Source: Colius striatus
Lineage: Eukaryota; Chordata; Aves; Coliiformes; Coliidae
NCBI RefSeq assembly: GCF_028858725.1
Contig: NC_084774.1
Span: 6,918,001 to 6,982,000 of the forward strand
Length of the DNA stretch: 64,000 nucleotides
Direction of reading: 5' to 3'
Made by a program: the position numbers and the translations under genes. Shown here one piece after another: positions 36,301 through 48,300 of this stretch (its first letter is position 1; every line of letters begins with the position of its first letter). The notes beneath the pieces were generated by a model that was given only the letters and a program-made list of their open reading frames with translations, was not told the DNA's origin and did no database searches.

Positions 36301-39300
36301 ACTGCAGAAAATAGTGTCACCCCATCCTGCTGACACCCACCCTTTAGGTACTTGTGTTGATGAGGTGTCCCGTCAGTCTTCTTCAGACTAAAAAGCCCCA
36401 GGTCCCACACCCTTTCCTCATAAGGAAGATGCTCCAGTCCCCTGATCATCTTGGTAGCCCTGCACTGGCCTCTATCCAGCACTTCCCTGTCCCTCTCAAG
36501 CTGTGGAGCCAGCATGTGCTGAAGGGGTTGAGATCACTTGCTTTGTGGGAATGGGTGGTAGGTGCTTTAGCTTTTGGTCCCCTAGGCAAATCTGGACTTG
36601 GAGCTCACTCCTTTGTGTCCACCTAACACAGTCCCCAGCAGCACTTAGTTGAGCCCATCTCATGCCCATGTCCAGCCTTTGTGCTCAGTGTCCCCTGTGG
36701 GTGTCTTTCAGTGGATTGCTGGGATGGTCCTGATGGGATGCCCGTCATCTACCACGGACACACCTTAACCACCAAGATCAAGTTCTCTGATGTCTTGGTC
36801 ACCATCAAGGAACATGCCTTTGTCACCTCTGAGTGAGTATGGCAGGGACCTGGGCTTCAGCCCAGCTGCCAGGAAGGCAAAGAGAGGGCAAAGTCTCTCA
36901 GACCGTAGCAAAGTGAAGCCCACCTTCATCCAGAGACCCCACACAAGACCACACATCTGGGATTTGGTGGGAAGAAAGCATGTCATTGTGTCTCCCAGCC
37001 AAAGAGAAGTTTCTCCCAGGAAGAAGCTGTGGGAGGGAAGGCTTTGGGTAAACCCCAGGAGGTTGCCAGTCCTTCTCCACTCTGTCAGTGCCAGCAGCAG
37101 TAGGGACACCTTGGTGTAGGGGGGTTACACTGAATGCTCACACCAGCATGGTCACTGCTGATGCAAACTGCTCTTTGGGGAGACAGAAGCAGAGCTGAGA
37201 AGGTGTTGGTTCCATCCAGACACCATGCTGGCTCTGACTGCTCTTTTCCTTGTCCCAGTTTTCCTGTCATCCTGTCCATCGAGGATCACTGCAGCATTGC
37301 TCAGCAGAGGAACATGGCTCAGAATTTCAAGAAGGTCTTTGGGGACATGCTCTTGACCAAACCAGTAGATATTTCTGCTGATGGCCTTCCCTCTCCAAAC
37401 CAGCTCAAGAGGAAGATTCTCATCAAGGTGACCTCACTTCCCCAGCAAGACCCCTAAGTGGAGAGATTGGGGGCAGATGGGGGGAACAGCGTGGGGCCAA
37501 GGGCAGATGCCTGCCTCTGGAAGAGGTTGGTTGGCAGGGCAGGGTTAGAATGGAGACTTCATGGTGGAAACCATTGGAGACAAGGAGCTCTCTTGCTTCA
37601 GAGGAGCTGCTGGGAAATGAGCTCAGCAGCTGGGTGCTGCCTTTCTTGAGAGCTGGGGGGATTTGGTATTTCTGCTGCAGGAAGCACATCTGGGAATAAA
37701 GGGTAGGACTTTAGTGCCATTTAATGTCCTCTGTGGCATGGATCTTGGTTCTTCTAGTGTAGAGAAACCCACTGCAGCACATCTGGGGTTTTAAGGCTGT
37801 TCACCAGGGAATCCACACTGCTTTTAGGGGTGCCTGCTCCCCTCAGGGTGCCTGACCTGTGCTCTCATCCCTCAGCACAAGAAGCTGGCAGAGGGCAGTG
37901 CTTACGAGGAGTTACCCACGTCCATGATGTACTCAGAGAATGACATCAGCAATTCCATCAAGAACGGGATCCTCTACCTGGAAGATCCCATCAATCACGT
38001 ATGTCTCTGCCACTGCTGCCCTGTGCCAGGGGCTCCCAGCATGGATCTCTGAGGAGGGAAGGACTGTGCTGCCAGGGATCAAAGAGGCCAATGCTCTGTC
38101 CTATTTCTAAGGAGTCTCTAAAGGCTGGGGGAGTTCATATGCTGGCTCTCTCCTGTGCTTTTCACTAGGCATCTCCCTTGTTAGAGGCAGAAGGCTGAGC
38201 TAGAGGGAGCTCTGGGCTGATGCACTGCAGCTGCTCTTGTGTAATCTGTATAGCCTGTTATCTGGGCTGCAGGAAGTTTCCAGCCATGACCTGCATTTCC
38301 AGATCTGTCTGCCTCCTACCAAGTACCCACACACCTGACACACCTAAAGGAGCATTCAGCTTTATACAGCACAGAGCACTCATAGAATCACTGAATCGTT
38401 TTGGTTGGAAAAGACCTTTAAGATTGAGCCCAAGCCCTCCCCTCACCTTGCCAAGCCCACCACTAACCCATGGCCCTCAGCTCCATGGCTTTGGGACCTC
38501 TCTGAGGATGGGGACTCCCCTACCTCCCTGGGCAGCCTGGCACAGGGGCTGACAACCCTCTCAGGGAAGAGGTCCTTCCTAATCTCCAATCTAAACCTCC
38601 TCTTAAGCCCATTTCCTCCTGTCCTGCCATTCATTACTTGAGAGAAGAGATCAACTCCCACCTCACTGCAGCCTCCTGTCAGACAGTTGCAGAGAGTGCC
38701 CCTCTTCTCCAGGCTCAACACCCCCATTCCCTCAGCCCCTCCCCAGCACCCTTGTGCTCCAGCCCCTTCCCCAGCTCTGTGCCCGGCTCTGGCCACACTG
38801 CAGCCCCTCAGTGTCCCTCTGGCAGTGAGTGAGGGACCCAGCACTGAACACAGCCCTGGAGCTGCAGCCTCCCCAGGGCCCAGCACAGGGGAACAATCTG
38901 GTCACACTGTTTCTGATTTCTAAGGCTCATGTTCAGCCTCTGTCAAATAATATCTCCAAGTCTTTTCCCTATGGGCAGCTTTCCAGCCCCTCTGCCCCAG
39001 CCTGGAGCATTGCCTGGGGTTGTTGTGGCCCAAGTGCAGGACCAACACTTGGCCTTGTAAAACCACATACTGTGAGCTGTTTACTGTGTGCATTTACTCA
39101 CACACAGTCCACTCTGCAGCTGCTTTGCTTTGCTGAGGGTCCATCAGACAAAGTCAAGTGAGAATGAAACAGGCTTTGGAAAACAGGAAAGTGCAATGGT
39201 AAAACCACATAACCATGGTACCCTCATCTCTGATAGCCCCCTGCTGCATCAATTTGCCTTCATTTGGTCACCTCCATTCAGTATGTGCTGAGGTGTTTGC

Positions 39301-42300
39301 GGGGTGACCTACAGTCACTTTGTATGTCAGATCTGTCACGTGCTGTGTGTTTGCTAATGATAAATCCATGGTTCAGATCTGGGGGATGTCTTGGAAGCTT
39401 CTGTGACTACATTGAAACCAGTGTGGCTGGTAACTATCCTTCAATAGCTCCTTGTGCTGATCAGGAAGAGGTGTTCTCACAGATGGGGTGATGGGCAGCT
39501 TGGTGCTCCCTCAGGTGGGGAGTCCATGCCCAGAGTTTGTTTCCTTGCAGGAGTGGAACCCACATTACTTTGTCCTGACCAGCAGCAAGATCTATTATTC
39601 TGGGGAGACAACCAATGACCAAGGAAATGAGGATGAGGAAGAACAGAAGGAGGTGAGGACTCCTTTGTGTGATGGTGAGTTGTTCCCATACAGAAAGGAC
39701 TCGACTGTCCTACAGCTGAGCATCTCCACTGCCAGCTGACTTCAGGGGGAGATCCTGTGGTGTGAAGGGTGGGAGCTGCTCCAAAAACTCCCAGGTCCTG
39801 CTGGGAAGACCCTGAGTAGAGCAGACTCCGGCACCAGGAGCCTGCCCTCGGTAATGTGACATGGTGGGTTTTCCCTGTGCCAGGCAAGCAACAGCACAGA
39901 GCTGCACTCCACAGAGAAGTGGTTTCATGGCAAGCTGGGAGCGGGCCGTGACGGGCGGCACATCGCAGAGCGGCTGCTGACCGAGTACTGCATCGAGACC
40001 GGGGCGCCCGACGGCTCCTTCCTCGTCAGGGAGAGCGAGACCTTCGTTGGAGACTACACCCTCTCCTTCTGGTGAGGGCCCCAGGCACCAGCCCACTGCT
40101 CACTGGCACTCCTGGGGTGTAGTCTTCATCTTGGCACCACCTTCAGTGAGGGATCCCCTTTGGGAGCAGGTTTCTCCCCTTTTTTTGTCCCCCAGCATTG
40201 TGTCAACTCACTGTCCCAGTGGAGAAGGGTCAAGTCTTAGAATCACAGAATGGCAGGGGTTGCAAGGGACCTCATCCAGCCCAACCCCTGCTAAAGCAGG
40301 GTCCCCTCGATCAGGGGGCACATGAACATGTCCAAATGGGTTTGTAAACCTCCTGAGAAGGAGCCTCCACACCCTCCGTGGGCAGCCTGGGCCAGGGCTC
40401 CCTCACCTCAGCACCAAAGGAGTTTTTGTTTAAGTGGAACTTCTTGTGTTCCAGCTGATGTCCATCACCCCTTGTCTTGTCACTGGGTACTGTAGAAAAA
40501 GTGTCACCCCATCCTCCTGACACCCACCCTTTAGGTACTTATGAGTGTTGATGAGATCCCCGCTCAGTCTTCTCCAGACTGAACAGCCCCAGGTCCCACA
40601 GCCTTTGCTCATAGAAAGATGCTCCAGTCTCCTGATCATCTTGGTAGCCCTGTGCTGGACACTCTTGAGAAGTCCCTTGGAGCCCTTGCATGGCAGCTCT
40701 CCTGTGAGGCAGGGATGCCATGTCCAGGCTGGAGCTGTGCCTGAGGCAGATGCCAGTTCTCAGCTGCCCCTGGTTCACTGGTGTGCCCCCTCCTCCCCCC
40801 ACAGGCGCAATGGGAAGGTGCAGCACTGCCGCATCCACTCCCGGCAGGACGCCGGCAGCCCCAAGTTCTTCCTGACAGACAACCTGGTGTTTGACAGCCT
40901 CTACGACCTCATCACACACTACCAGGAGGTGCCACTGAGGTGCAACGAGTTTGAGATGAGGCTGACAGAGCCGGTGCCTCAGACCAATGCCCATGAGAGC
41001 AAAGAGTGAGTGTGTGTTTGGGAAAGGAGGGTCATGTCCGGCTGGGACCCCATGGGAAACCCTCCCAGGCCTTGCTGCAGTTCATCCTTCCATGCTGGGG
41101 CTCCCTAATGCCCACTTGTTCCCCATGGAGCAGTCTGAGGCACAGCAGCTGTGCTGGCCAACTTTGTTGTCGATGCAGCTGGTGGTCTTGGAAGCTCAGT
41201 GCAAAGGACAGAGGCACTGGGCTGTGTTGGGATGCCCTGGCTCATGACACATGTCACCAATGGCTCTGTTCCTGCCTGTCCCACAGGAATGGGAAGATAC
41301 AGAATCACAGAATGGTGGGAGTTGGAAGGGACTTCTAGAGCTCATCCAGCCCAAATCCCTGCTAAAGCAGGTTCCCCTCAATCAGGTCACACAGGAATGT
41401 GTCCAGGCAGGTTTGGAAACCTCCAGAGAAGGAGACTCCACACCCTCCTTAATGAGATTTCTCCTCAGTCTTCTCCAGACTGAACAGCCCCAGGTCCTGC
41501 AGCCTTTCCTCATAAGGAAGCTGTTCCAGTCCCCTGATGATCTTGGTGGCCCTGCTCTGGCCTCTCTCAAGCAGTTCCCTGTCCCTCTGGAGCTGGGGAG
41601 CCCAGAATTGGACACAGGACTCCAGATGAGGCCTCACCAGGGCAGAGTAGAGGGGGAGCAGAACCTCCCTCCATCTGCTGTTAATATACCCCAGGATGCC
41701 ATTGGCTTCTTGCCCACGAGGGCACACTGCCGGCTCGTGGTTAGTTCATTATCAGCCAGCACTCCCAGGTCTCTCTGCAGAGCTGCTCTCCAGCAGGTCA
41801 CCCCCAGCCTGTGCTGGTGCAGGGGGTTGTTCCTCCCCAGGTGCAGGACTCTGCACTTGTCCCGTTGAACCCCATCAGGTTCCTGTCTGCCCAACTCTCG
41901 AGCCAGTTTGAGGCAGGCAGGCAGGCATTTGAGGGCTGGAGGGGGCACGGTGCAACACAGGAGGGGTGTGGGCTGGGCTGGGGGGTGAGGTGGCCGTGTG
42001 TGTGGCTCCTGTGCGCAGTGACCGTCTCTCCTGGCAGGTGGTACCACGCCAGCCTGACGCGGGCGCAGGCCGAGCACATGCTGATGAGGGTGCCGCGCGA
42101 CGGAGCCTTCCTGGTGCGCAAGAGGAGCGAGCCCAGCTCCTACGCCATCTCCTTCCGGTGCGTCCCGCGCCTGGGCACGCCGCCTGCCCCGGGCTCTGAG
42201 CCCCACTGAGCCCCCTGCCACAGCTCGGCTCGCACCTGGACGGGCCTGCACGAGCCTTACGGCCCCGTGAGAGCCGTGAGGACCCCGCTCCTGCCTTCTG

Positions 42301-45300
42301 GGGGGAGGTGGCAGTGCTCGGCAGCCAGCCCCAGGACACCGTTTGCCGGGGTGCCTTTGTTTTGGCAGAGCCTCTCTTGCCAGGCACCAAGTGGCTCCTG
42401 TCTGTCTTTGCCAGGGCTGAAGGGAAGATCAAGCACTGCCGAGTGCAGCAGGAGGGCCAGACCGTGCTGCTGGGCAACTCCGACTTCGAGAGCCTGGTAG
42501 ATTTGATCAGCTACTATGAGAAGCACCCCCTGTACCGCAAGATGAAGCTGAGGTACCCCATCAACGAGGAGACCCTGGAGAAGATCGGCACAGCGGTGAG
42601 TGTGGGCAGCCAAAGGGTGATGGATGGTTCTGTGTGGAGCTGGTGCTTTGCAGTGGGGCGTGAGCCAGCTCTGTGCTTCACACACCGCAGCTCCTGGGGC
42701 TTGGTGGAAACACGTCACTGGCCTGAGTGAGAGTCGTTGCTGCCCCTCAGCCCCAGCCCAGCAGGGAGTGTGGGCTGAGCATCCATTTGTTGTGTGCAGC
42801 AGCATCTCTGGTGTTGGGCTGTCTCTGGGGTGTTCTCCCTGCCCCTCCCCAGCCAGGGAGCCCTTTCTCCAGAGCCACAGTTGTACCCACTGGCCTTTTG
42901 CTTCGACAGGAGCCAGACTACGGAGCCCTCTATGAAGGACGCCATCCTGGGTTCTACGTGGAAGCCAACCCCATGCCCACCTTCAAGGTACCCTCACTGC
43001 AGGCCTGGAGGGCTTGGCAAGGGTCTCTGTTTCCCAGGAGCTGTGTTGTTTTGCACACTCATTTGTGCAGGGAAACATGCTCTGGGCTGAGCCTGCAGGT
43101 TCCCAGGCTGAGCTGCCTCTTACTCTGAACGCTCCAAACTAAACCCCTCAGTGACTCTGGCCTGAAGGAAGGTGCCTCTGTGGGACCAGAGCATTCGTGA
43201 CCAGAGGGTTTGGCATAAATGGGGGCCTCGGTTTGTTCTGCCATGGTCACCTGGCAGCCTCTGGCACCAGGGTTGGCTGTGGCCTGCCCACGCTGTGCCT
43301 CAGCCCTGACAAACGTGCCTGTGGTGGGGGCTGATCTCTCACCCTGTGGGCTTCTTGTCTGTGTGTCCATCCACTGCCCAGCCTCATGGGACCCCTCCTC
43401 ATTGCAGTGTGCAGTCAAAGCCCTGTTTGACTACAAGGCCCAGCGGGAGGACGAGCTCACCTTCACCAAAAACGCCATCATCCAGAATGTGGAGAAACAG
43501 GAAGGAGGCTGGTGAGTGGGGCCTCAGCGTGCTTTTTCCCTCAGGGCCACAGTCAAACCTTGGTGTCACCATCCATCCAGGGGTGTGAGCCTCTGGGGTT
43601 GTGTCTGTTTGGGAATTGCCCACAAGCAGCACAAAGCCTAAAACAGGCAGTGGAGGAGCTGCCTGGCGGCGTGACGCCGATCAGGATGCTCTGGCTGAAG
43701 CTGCCTCTTCCCTCTGTTCAAGGTGGAGAGGAGATTATGGTGGCAAGAAGCAGCTGTGGTTCCCTTCCAATTATGTAGAGGAAATCACTGGTCCCAGTGG
43801 CCTGGAGCCAGAGCAGGAGGTGAGCTTGTGACTGTGTGTGTCTGTGACTGTGTGTGTCTGTGACTGTGTGTCTGTGTGTGACTGTGTGTGTCTGTATGTG
43901 TATTCACCCCCACACTTGGCCGCACTGCCCAGCGCTATGCCAATGCCAGGGCCAGTGCTGTGCCCAGCACTTTCCTGTCTCTGCTTCCTTCCCAGCAGCA
44001 GCTGGATGAGAACAGCCCCCTGGGAGACCTGCTTGGAGGTGTCCTGGATGTGCCCTCCTGCCAGATTGGTGAGTGCCAGGGAGGGAAGGGGCTGGGGGTG
44101 TCATAGCCCTGCAGCATGGTGGGATGCTCGTGCAGCTTCTGGGCCAAAGGTCTCTCTTGTCCCTGGGTCTGTAGGCAGCCCTGTGCTTCCCACATATGTC
44201 TGGTGTGTGCTGCCTGTGTGGTGCTGCTCCAGCACAGAGGAAGCTTCTGGATTTGAGGCTCAGGCCTATCCCTGCAATCTGAGGACAGCCAAGGAGCCAC
44301 TCCACGTACCTTCAACCAACTTGCAGCGGGAAGCCCCCCTTGCCCCCAGGGAAGCTTGTAGGCCCCTTCCTTTCTTGTAATGCTTTGCCCTCCCTTGTAT
44401 ACATGTGGTCTGGCCTCCTTGCCAGGCTGCCACAGGCTCTGGGGCTCCTGGACACTGGCTGAGCCTGGGCCAGCCTGCAGCTGCCTGCCATCCCTCTGCT
44501 CCCTGGAGCCCAGAGGACATTGTGCTCCAGGTGACTGTTCCCACCTGGGCACTTCAGGGCACAGAGCAAGGAAGCTGCAGGGATGGGAGGAAGAGAGCAC
44601 TACAAAGGCCCCATGAGGCTTCTCAGCCCCCTCAGGATCCACCTATGGCTTCCTGGGCTCCATCCATTGCCTCCAATGACCAGAAATGGGAGTTTCTGCA
44701 GCCACGAGAGTCCCTCAGTGTTTGTCCCCTCTGTAGTGTGAAGGACAGGCCTCACATTCTGCTTGTGACCGTGCTCTCTGCCTCCTCTCCCCACAGCCAT
44801 CCGCCCCGAGGGCAAGAACAACCGCCTCTTTGTGTTCTCCATCAGCATGGCCTCGGTGTCACGGCTGTCCCTGGACGTGGCAGCCGACACCTACGAGGAC
44901 CTGCTGGACTGGGTGAAGAAGATCCGGGAAGCGGCCCAGACAGCTGATGCACGGGTGAGTCTGCAGAGCCCTGGGCTGGGGACACCCTGCTTGCCAAGGG
45001 CTGGACTTCCCAGGAGCTGAGGAGCAGGTGGAGGCCGGTGTGGGGGCAGGGAGGTGGCAGCCTGTGATGGCCATGGATGGTAATACAACGCAGCAAGGAC
45101 TGGTGGCCACGTGCTGTGGCTTGAGAGGTTCAGGGTGGGAAGACTGGTCTGTCAGGAGAGGGTTGCAGCCTTGGAAGGTGGAGAATCTCCATCCATGGAG
45201 AGTGGCAAGGCTCAGCTACAAGGCCACAGCTGCCCTGCACTGGTACTGGTGCTGGTACCAGTCCTGCTCCGGGCCGGAGGCAGGACCCACCAAGGGCCCT

Positions 45301-48300
45301 TCCCATGTGCTTGTGGTGTCCCCCCGTGCAGAGCTGCTGGTGGCTCCCACAGTGTGTGCAGCAGTGGCCACAGCAGGCCAGCACCAGCCCTGAGCAGCTG
45401 GTGAGCTGGGTTATCCAACACCGTGGCTCCCACCTGGCCCTGACCCCTCTCCCTCTCGTGGCAGCTCTCTGAAGGGAAGATGATGGAGAGGAGGAAGAAG
45501 ATCGCCCTGGAGCTGTCAGAGCTGGTGGTCTATTGCCGACCTGTGCCCTTCGATGAAGACAGTGAGCATCTGCCAGTCTGGTGCCGCCACAGGCAGTCAC
45601 CAGGGCCTTACAGAGCCCACATTGTGTCCCAGGGTGCTGCTGGGGCTTGGTCTTAGCAGAGGACAGGTGTCCAAAGCAAGGTGGTACTACTTGACATTGG
45701 AGCTCTGGAAATGCCCCTCTCCAGAGGGTGGAAGTTCCCTTCCCCATCCCTCTGCTGCTGGGATCTGCCCCTGCCCAGAGCAGCTGCTGAGGGAGTGGGG
45801 CTGGGGAGCACCAGGCTCGATCACCCAGAGCAGTTTTGGTGCTTTCAGCACTGAGCACCCAGTACGTGCCCAGGCAGAGCAGGGTCTGCACAGCCCGAGG
45901 GTGGCTGAGCCACGGGAGGAGAGGAACAGGGTCAGAAAGGGGCCCGGAGCGGGGGTTGAAGTGTCTGGAAAGGGAATGTGCTCCTGGCTTACACTGTGCT
46001 GTCCCCTGGCAGAGATTGGCACAGACAGGGCCTGTTACCGAGACATGTCCTCCTTCCCTGAGACCAAGGCTGAGAAGTATGTCAACAAGATCAAAGGCAA
46101 GAAGTTCCTGCAGTACAACCGCCTGCAGCTCTCCCGCATCTACCCCAAGGGCCAGCGCCTCGACTCCTCCAACTACGACCCCCTGCCCATGTGGATCTGT
46201 GGCAGCCAGCTGGTAGCACTCAACTTCCAGACCCCAGGTGAGGACAGGGGCAGGGAAGGTCAGCAGGCTCCAGGCTTCCCTCTGCCTCCTCCCAGGCACT
46301 GCTCTGGCAAACAAGGGGTCTGTGGGGGGCACAGTTCCCCTGCAGAGAGCTGGGCCTGGTGTTTGTGGTTGCTGCAGAGGGGATGTGCTCTGGAGGGTTG
46401 GATTGACTGTGGCTGAACCAGGAGGTTGTGATGCCATAAGAGCAAGATGAAACCGAGATGAACAGGGAGTTCTGTGAGGGCCCTGGCAGCAGGCAGAGCG
46501 GGCAGGGATGGAGCAAGGGGGAGGTGCAGCCCCAGCCCTGGGGTGGGCTGGTTGCAGTCAAGCTCACTGCCCTGCTCACCTTTCCCCAGCTTCCACTCCT
46601 GCTGTGCAGTGCAGCCTCTCCCCTTTCCCTGGCGCTTGCCAAGCCCTGCTGGGAGCCTGCTCAGCTCCGCAGCGAGGCAGAAAACTACCTGCCTCCTTTT
46701 TTTTCCTGGGGGCTTTTTCATTCCTTCTGTGAATTCAAGCATCTCACAGGGTAGTCTTGCAAATGCTAGAGCCAGCACAAGGAAAGCTGCAAGGAGAGAG
46801 AGGAAGAGGTGTGGGGTTAACCCATGGAGCACTGGCTAGCTGGGCAGATGGTGCATAAGGAAGTCACAGCCCGAGGCAGAGGCTGCAGTGAGACCATGGC
46901 ACACGAGGCATTGCCAGGGGTGGGCCCCTTGCAAAGGCACCAATAACCACAGGGATCTGGCTCGTGGGAAGGGCAGAGGGTGTCCTCCCTCCATGTCCTG
47001 CCTGTGCTCCTGCAGACAAGCCCATGCAGATGAACCAGGCGCTGTTCATGTCCAGCGGGCAGTGCGGGTACGTCCTGCAGCCCAGCAACATGCGCGACGA
47101 CATCTTCGACCCCTTTGACAAGAGCACGCTGCGGGGCACGGAGCCACTCTCCATCTCCATCGAGGTCAGTGCCTGCTCCCAGCCTGGGCTTGGGTTGGGC
47201 TGGTTGGAGTTTGGGGTGATTCTGGTTTGTCTGGGTCCCTCACTTCTGCTCCTGGGTGAACCTCTCAACCGCTGAAGAGCCAAGAGCCATCCTGCAGCAC
47301 AGCCCTGGGGAGCCCTCGCTGCCGGGGTGACCCCGGGGTGCTGCTGGGCGATGGAACCCACCTCCCTGGGGCCTGCAGAGGAGCAGCAGGAGCATCCCCG
47401 GGGGCTCCTCAGACCCTCCTGCCCAGGGCCAGTGCCGGCAGGTGGCATCCATGAGCTGTTCTGGTGACATCGCTGCTCCCAGAGCTGGAGAGCAGGATGG
47501 CTCCCAACGCGGTAACGGGCTGTGCCTTGTCCCCCTGCTTGTCACCGAGCTCAACGTCCCCCTCCCTCTCGGGAAGATGGTTGAGGTGTCCCCTTCCCTC
47601 TCAGGAAGATGCTGGAGGTTGGAGCAGACTGTTGAGCCCATTTGTGTGTTCTGCTGCTGGTGATGATGAGGGGATGGGGGTGGGGGCTGCTGAATCTTTT
47701 TCTTCCTGGATGGCAAGACCAGGACCGGGCTGATCCTCCTGAGCTCATAGAGACACATGGCAGCCCTGGGGGGTGTGGGGACAAAGCCCCTAGAGGGTGG
47801 GAAGGCCATGGCTGTGCCAAACCAAATGACTCTCCTGTTGGAGCACTGGCCATCCTACTGGCCTGTACAGGCATCCTAAGTGGTCTGAGAGCTGAGCTGT
47901 TTATCTGGGGGTCAGCAGCATCCTCTGCAAGCCTCTCCATCTGAGCAGGCCATGGGGAGCAGGCAGCAGAGCTCCTGCCTTTAGGAGCTCACAGGTTCTG
48001 ACCATGCACAACCTGCAGCTCCTCTGAGGCCACCTGTGTTTCAGTGATCCCACCTGCAGCAGCAACCCCACAGAGACCGTCTCCCTAAACGTCCCTGCTT
48101 GTTTCCCAAACTCTTCCTGCACCCTGGGATGCAGCTGCAACCAGTCCCTGTGTAGCCTGTGAGAGAGGGGCTCAGCCCCTGTTAGAGCTGCCACCATCCC
48201 CCCCAGAGCCAGCACTTGGGCCCAGCATGACTCAGGGCACGTGGTGCCCGTTGGCAGCGTGGTGCAGCCCTCCCTGGCACCACGCTGCAGGGATATGTGG

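Noticed and set aside
45130-46437. 435-codon minus-strand open frame over PLCG1 exons 25-26
   Set aside because: It lies opposite conserved PLCG1 coding sequence in GC-rich DNA, has no recognisable family and no supporting splice or promoter context. Its length is a by-product of codon use on the other strand.
47521-47640. Local near-duplication of a CCCTCCCTCTC...GGAAGATG segment in intron 27
   Set aside because: Only about 35 bp with several mismatches; a small slippage duplication without further structure.
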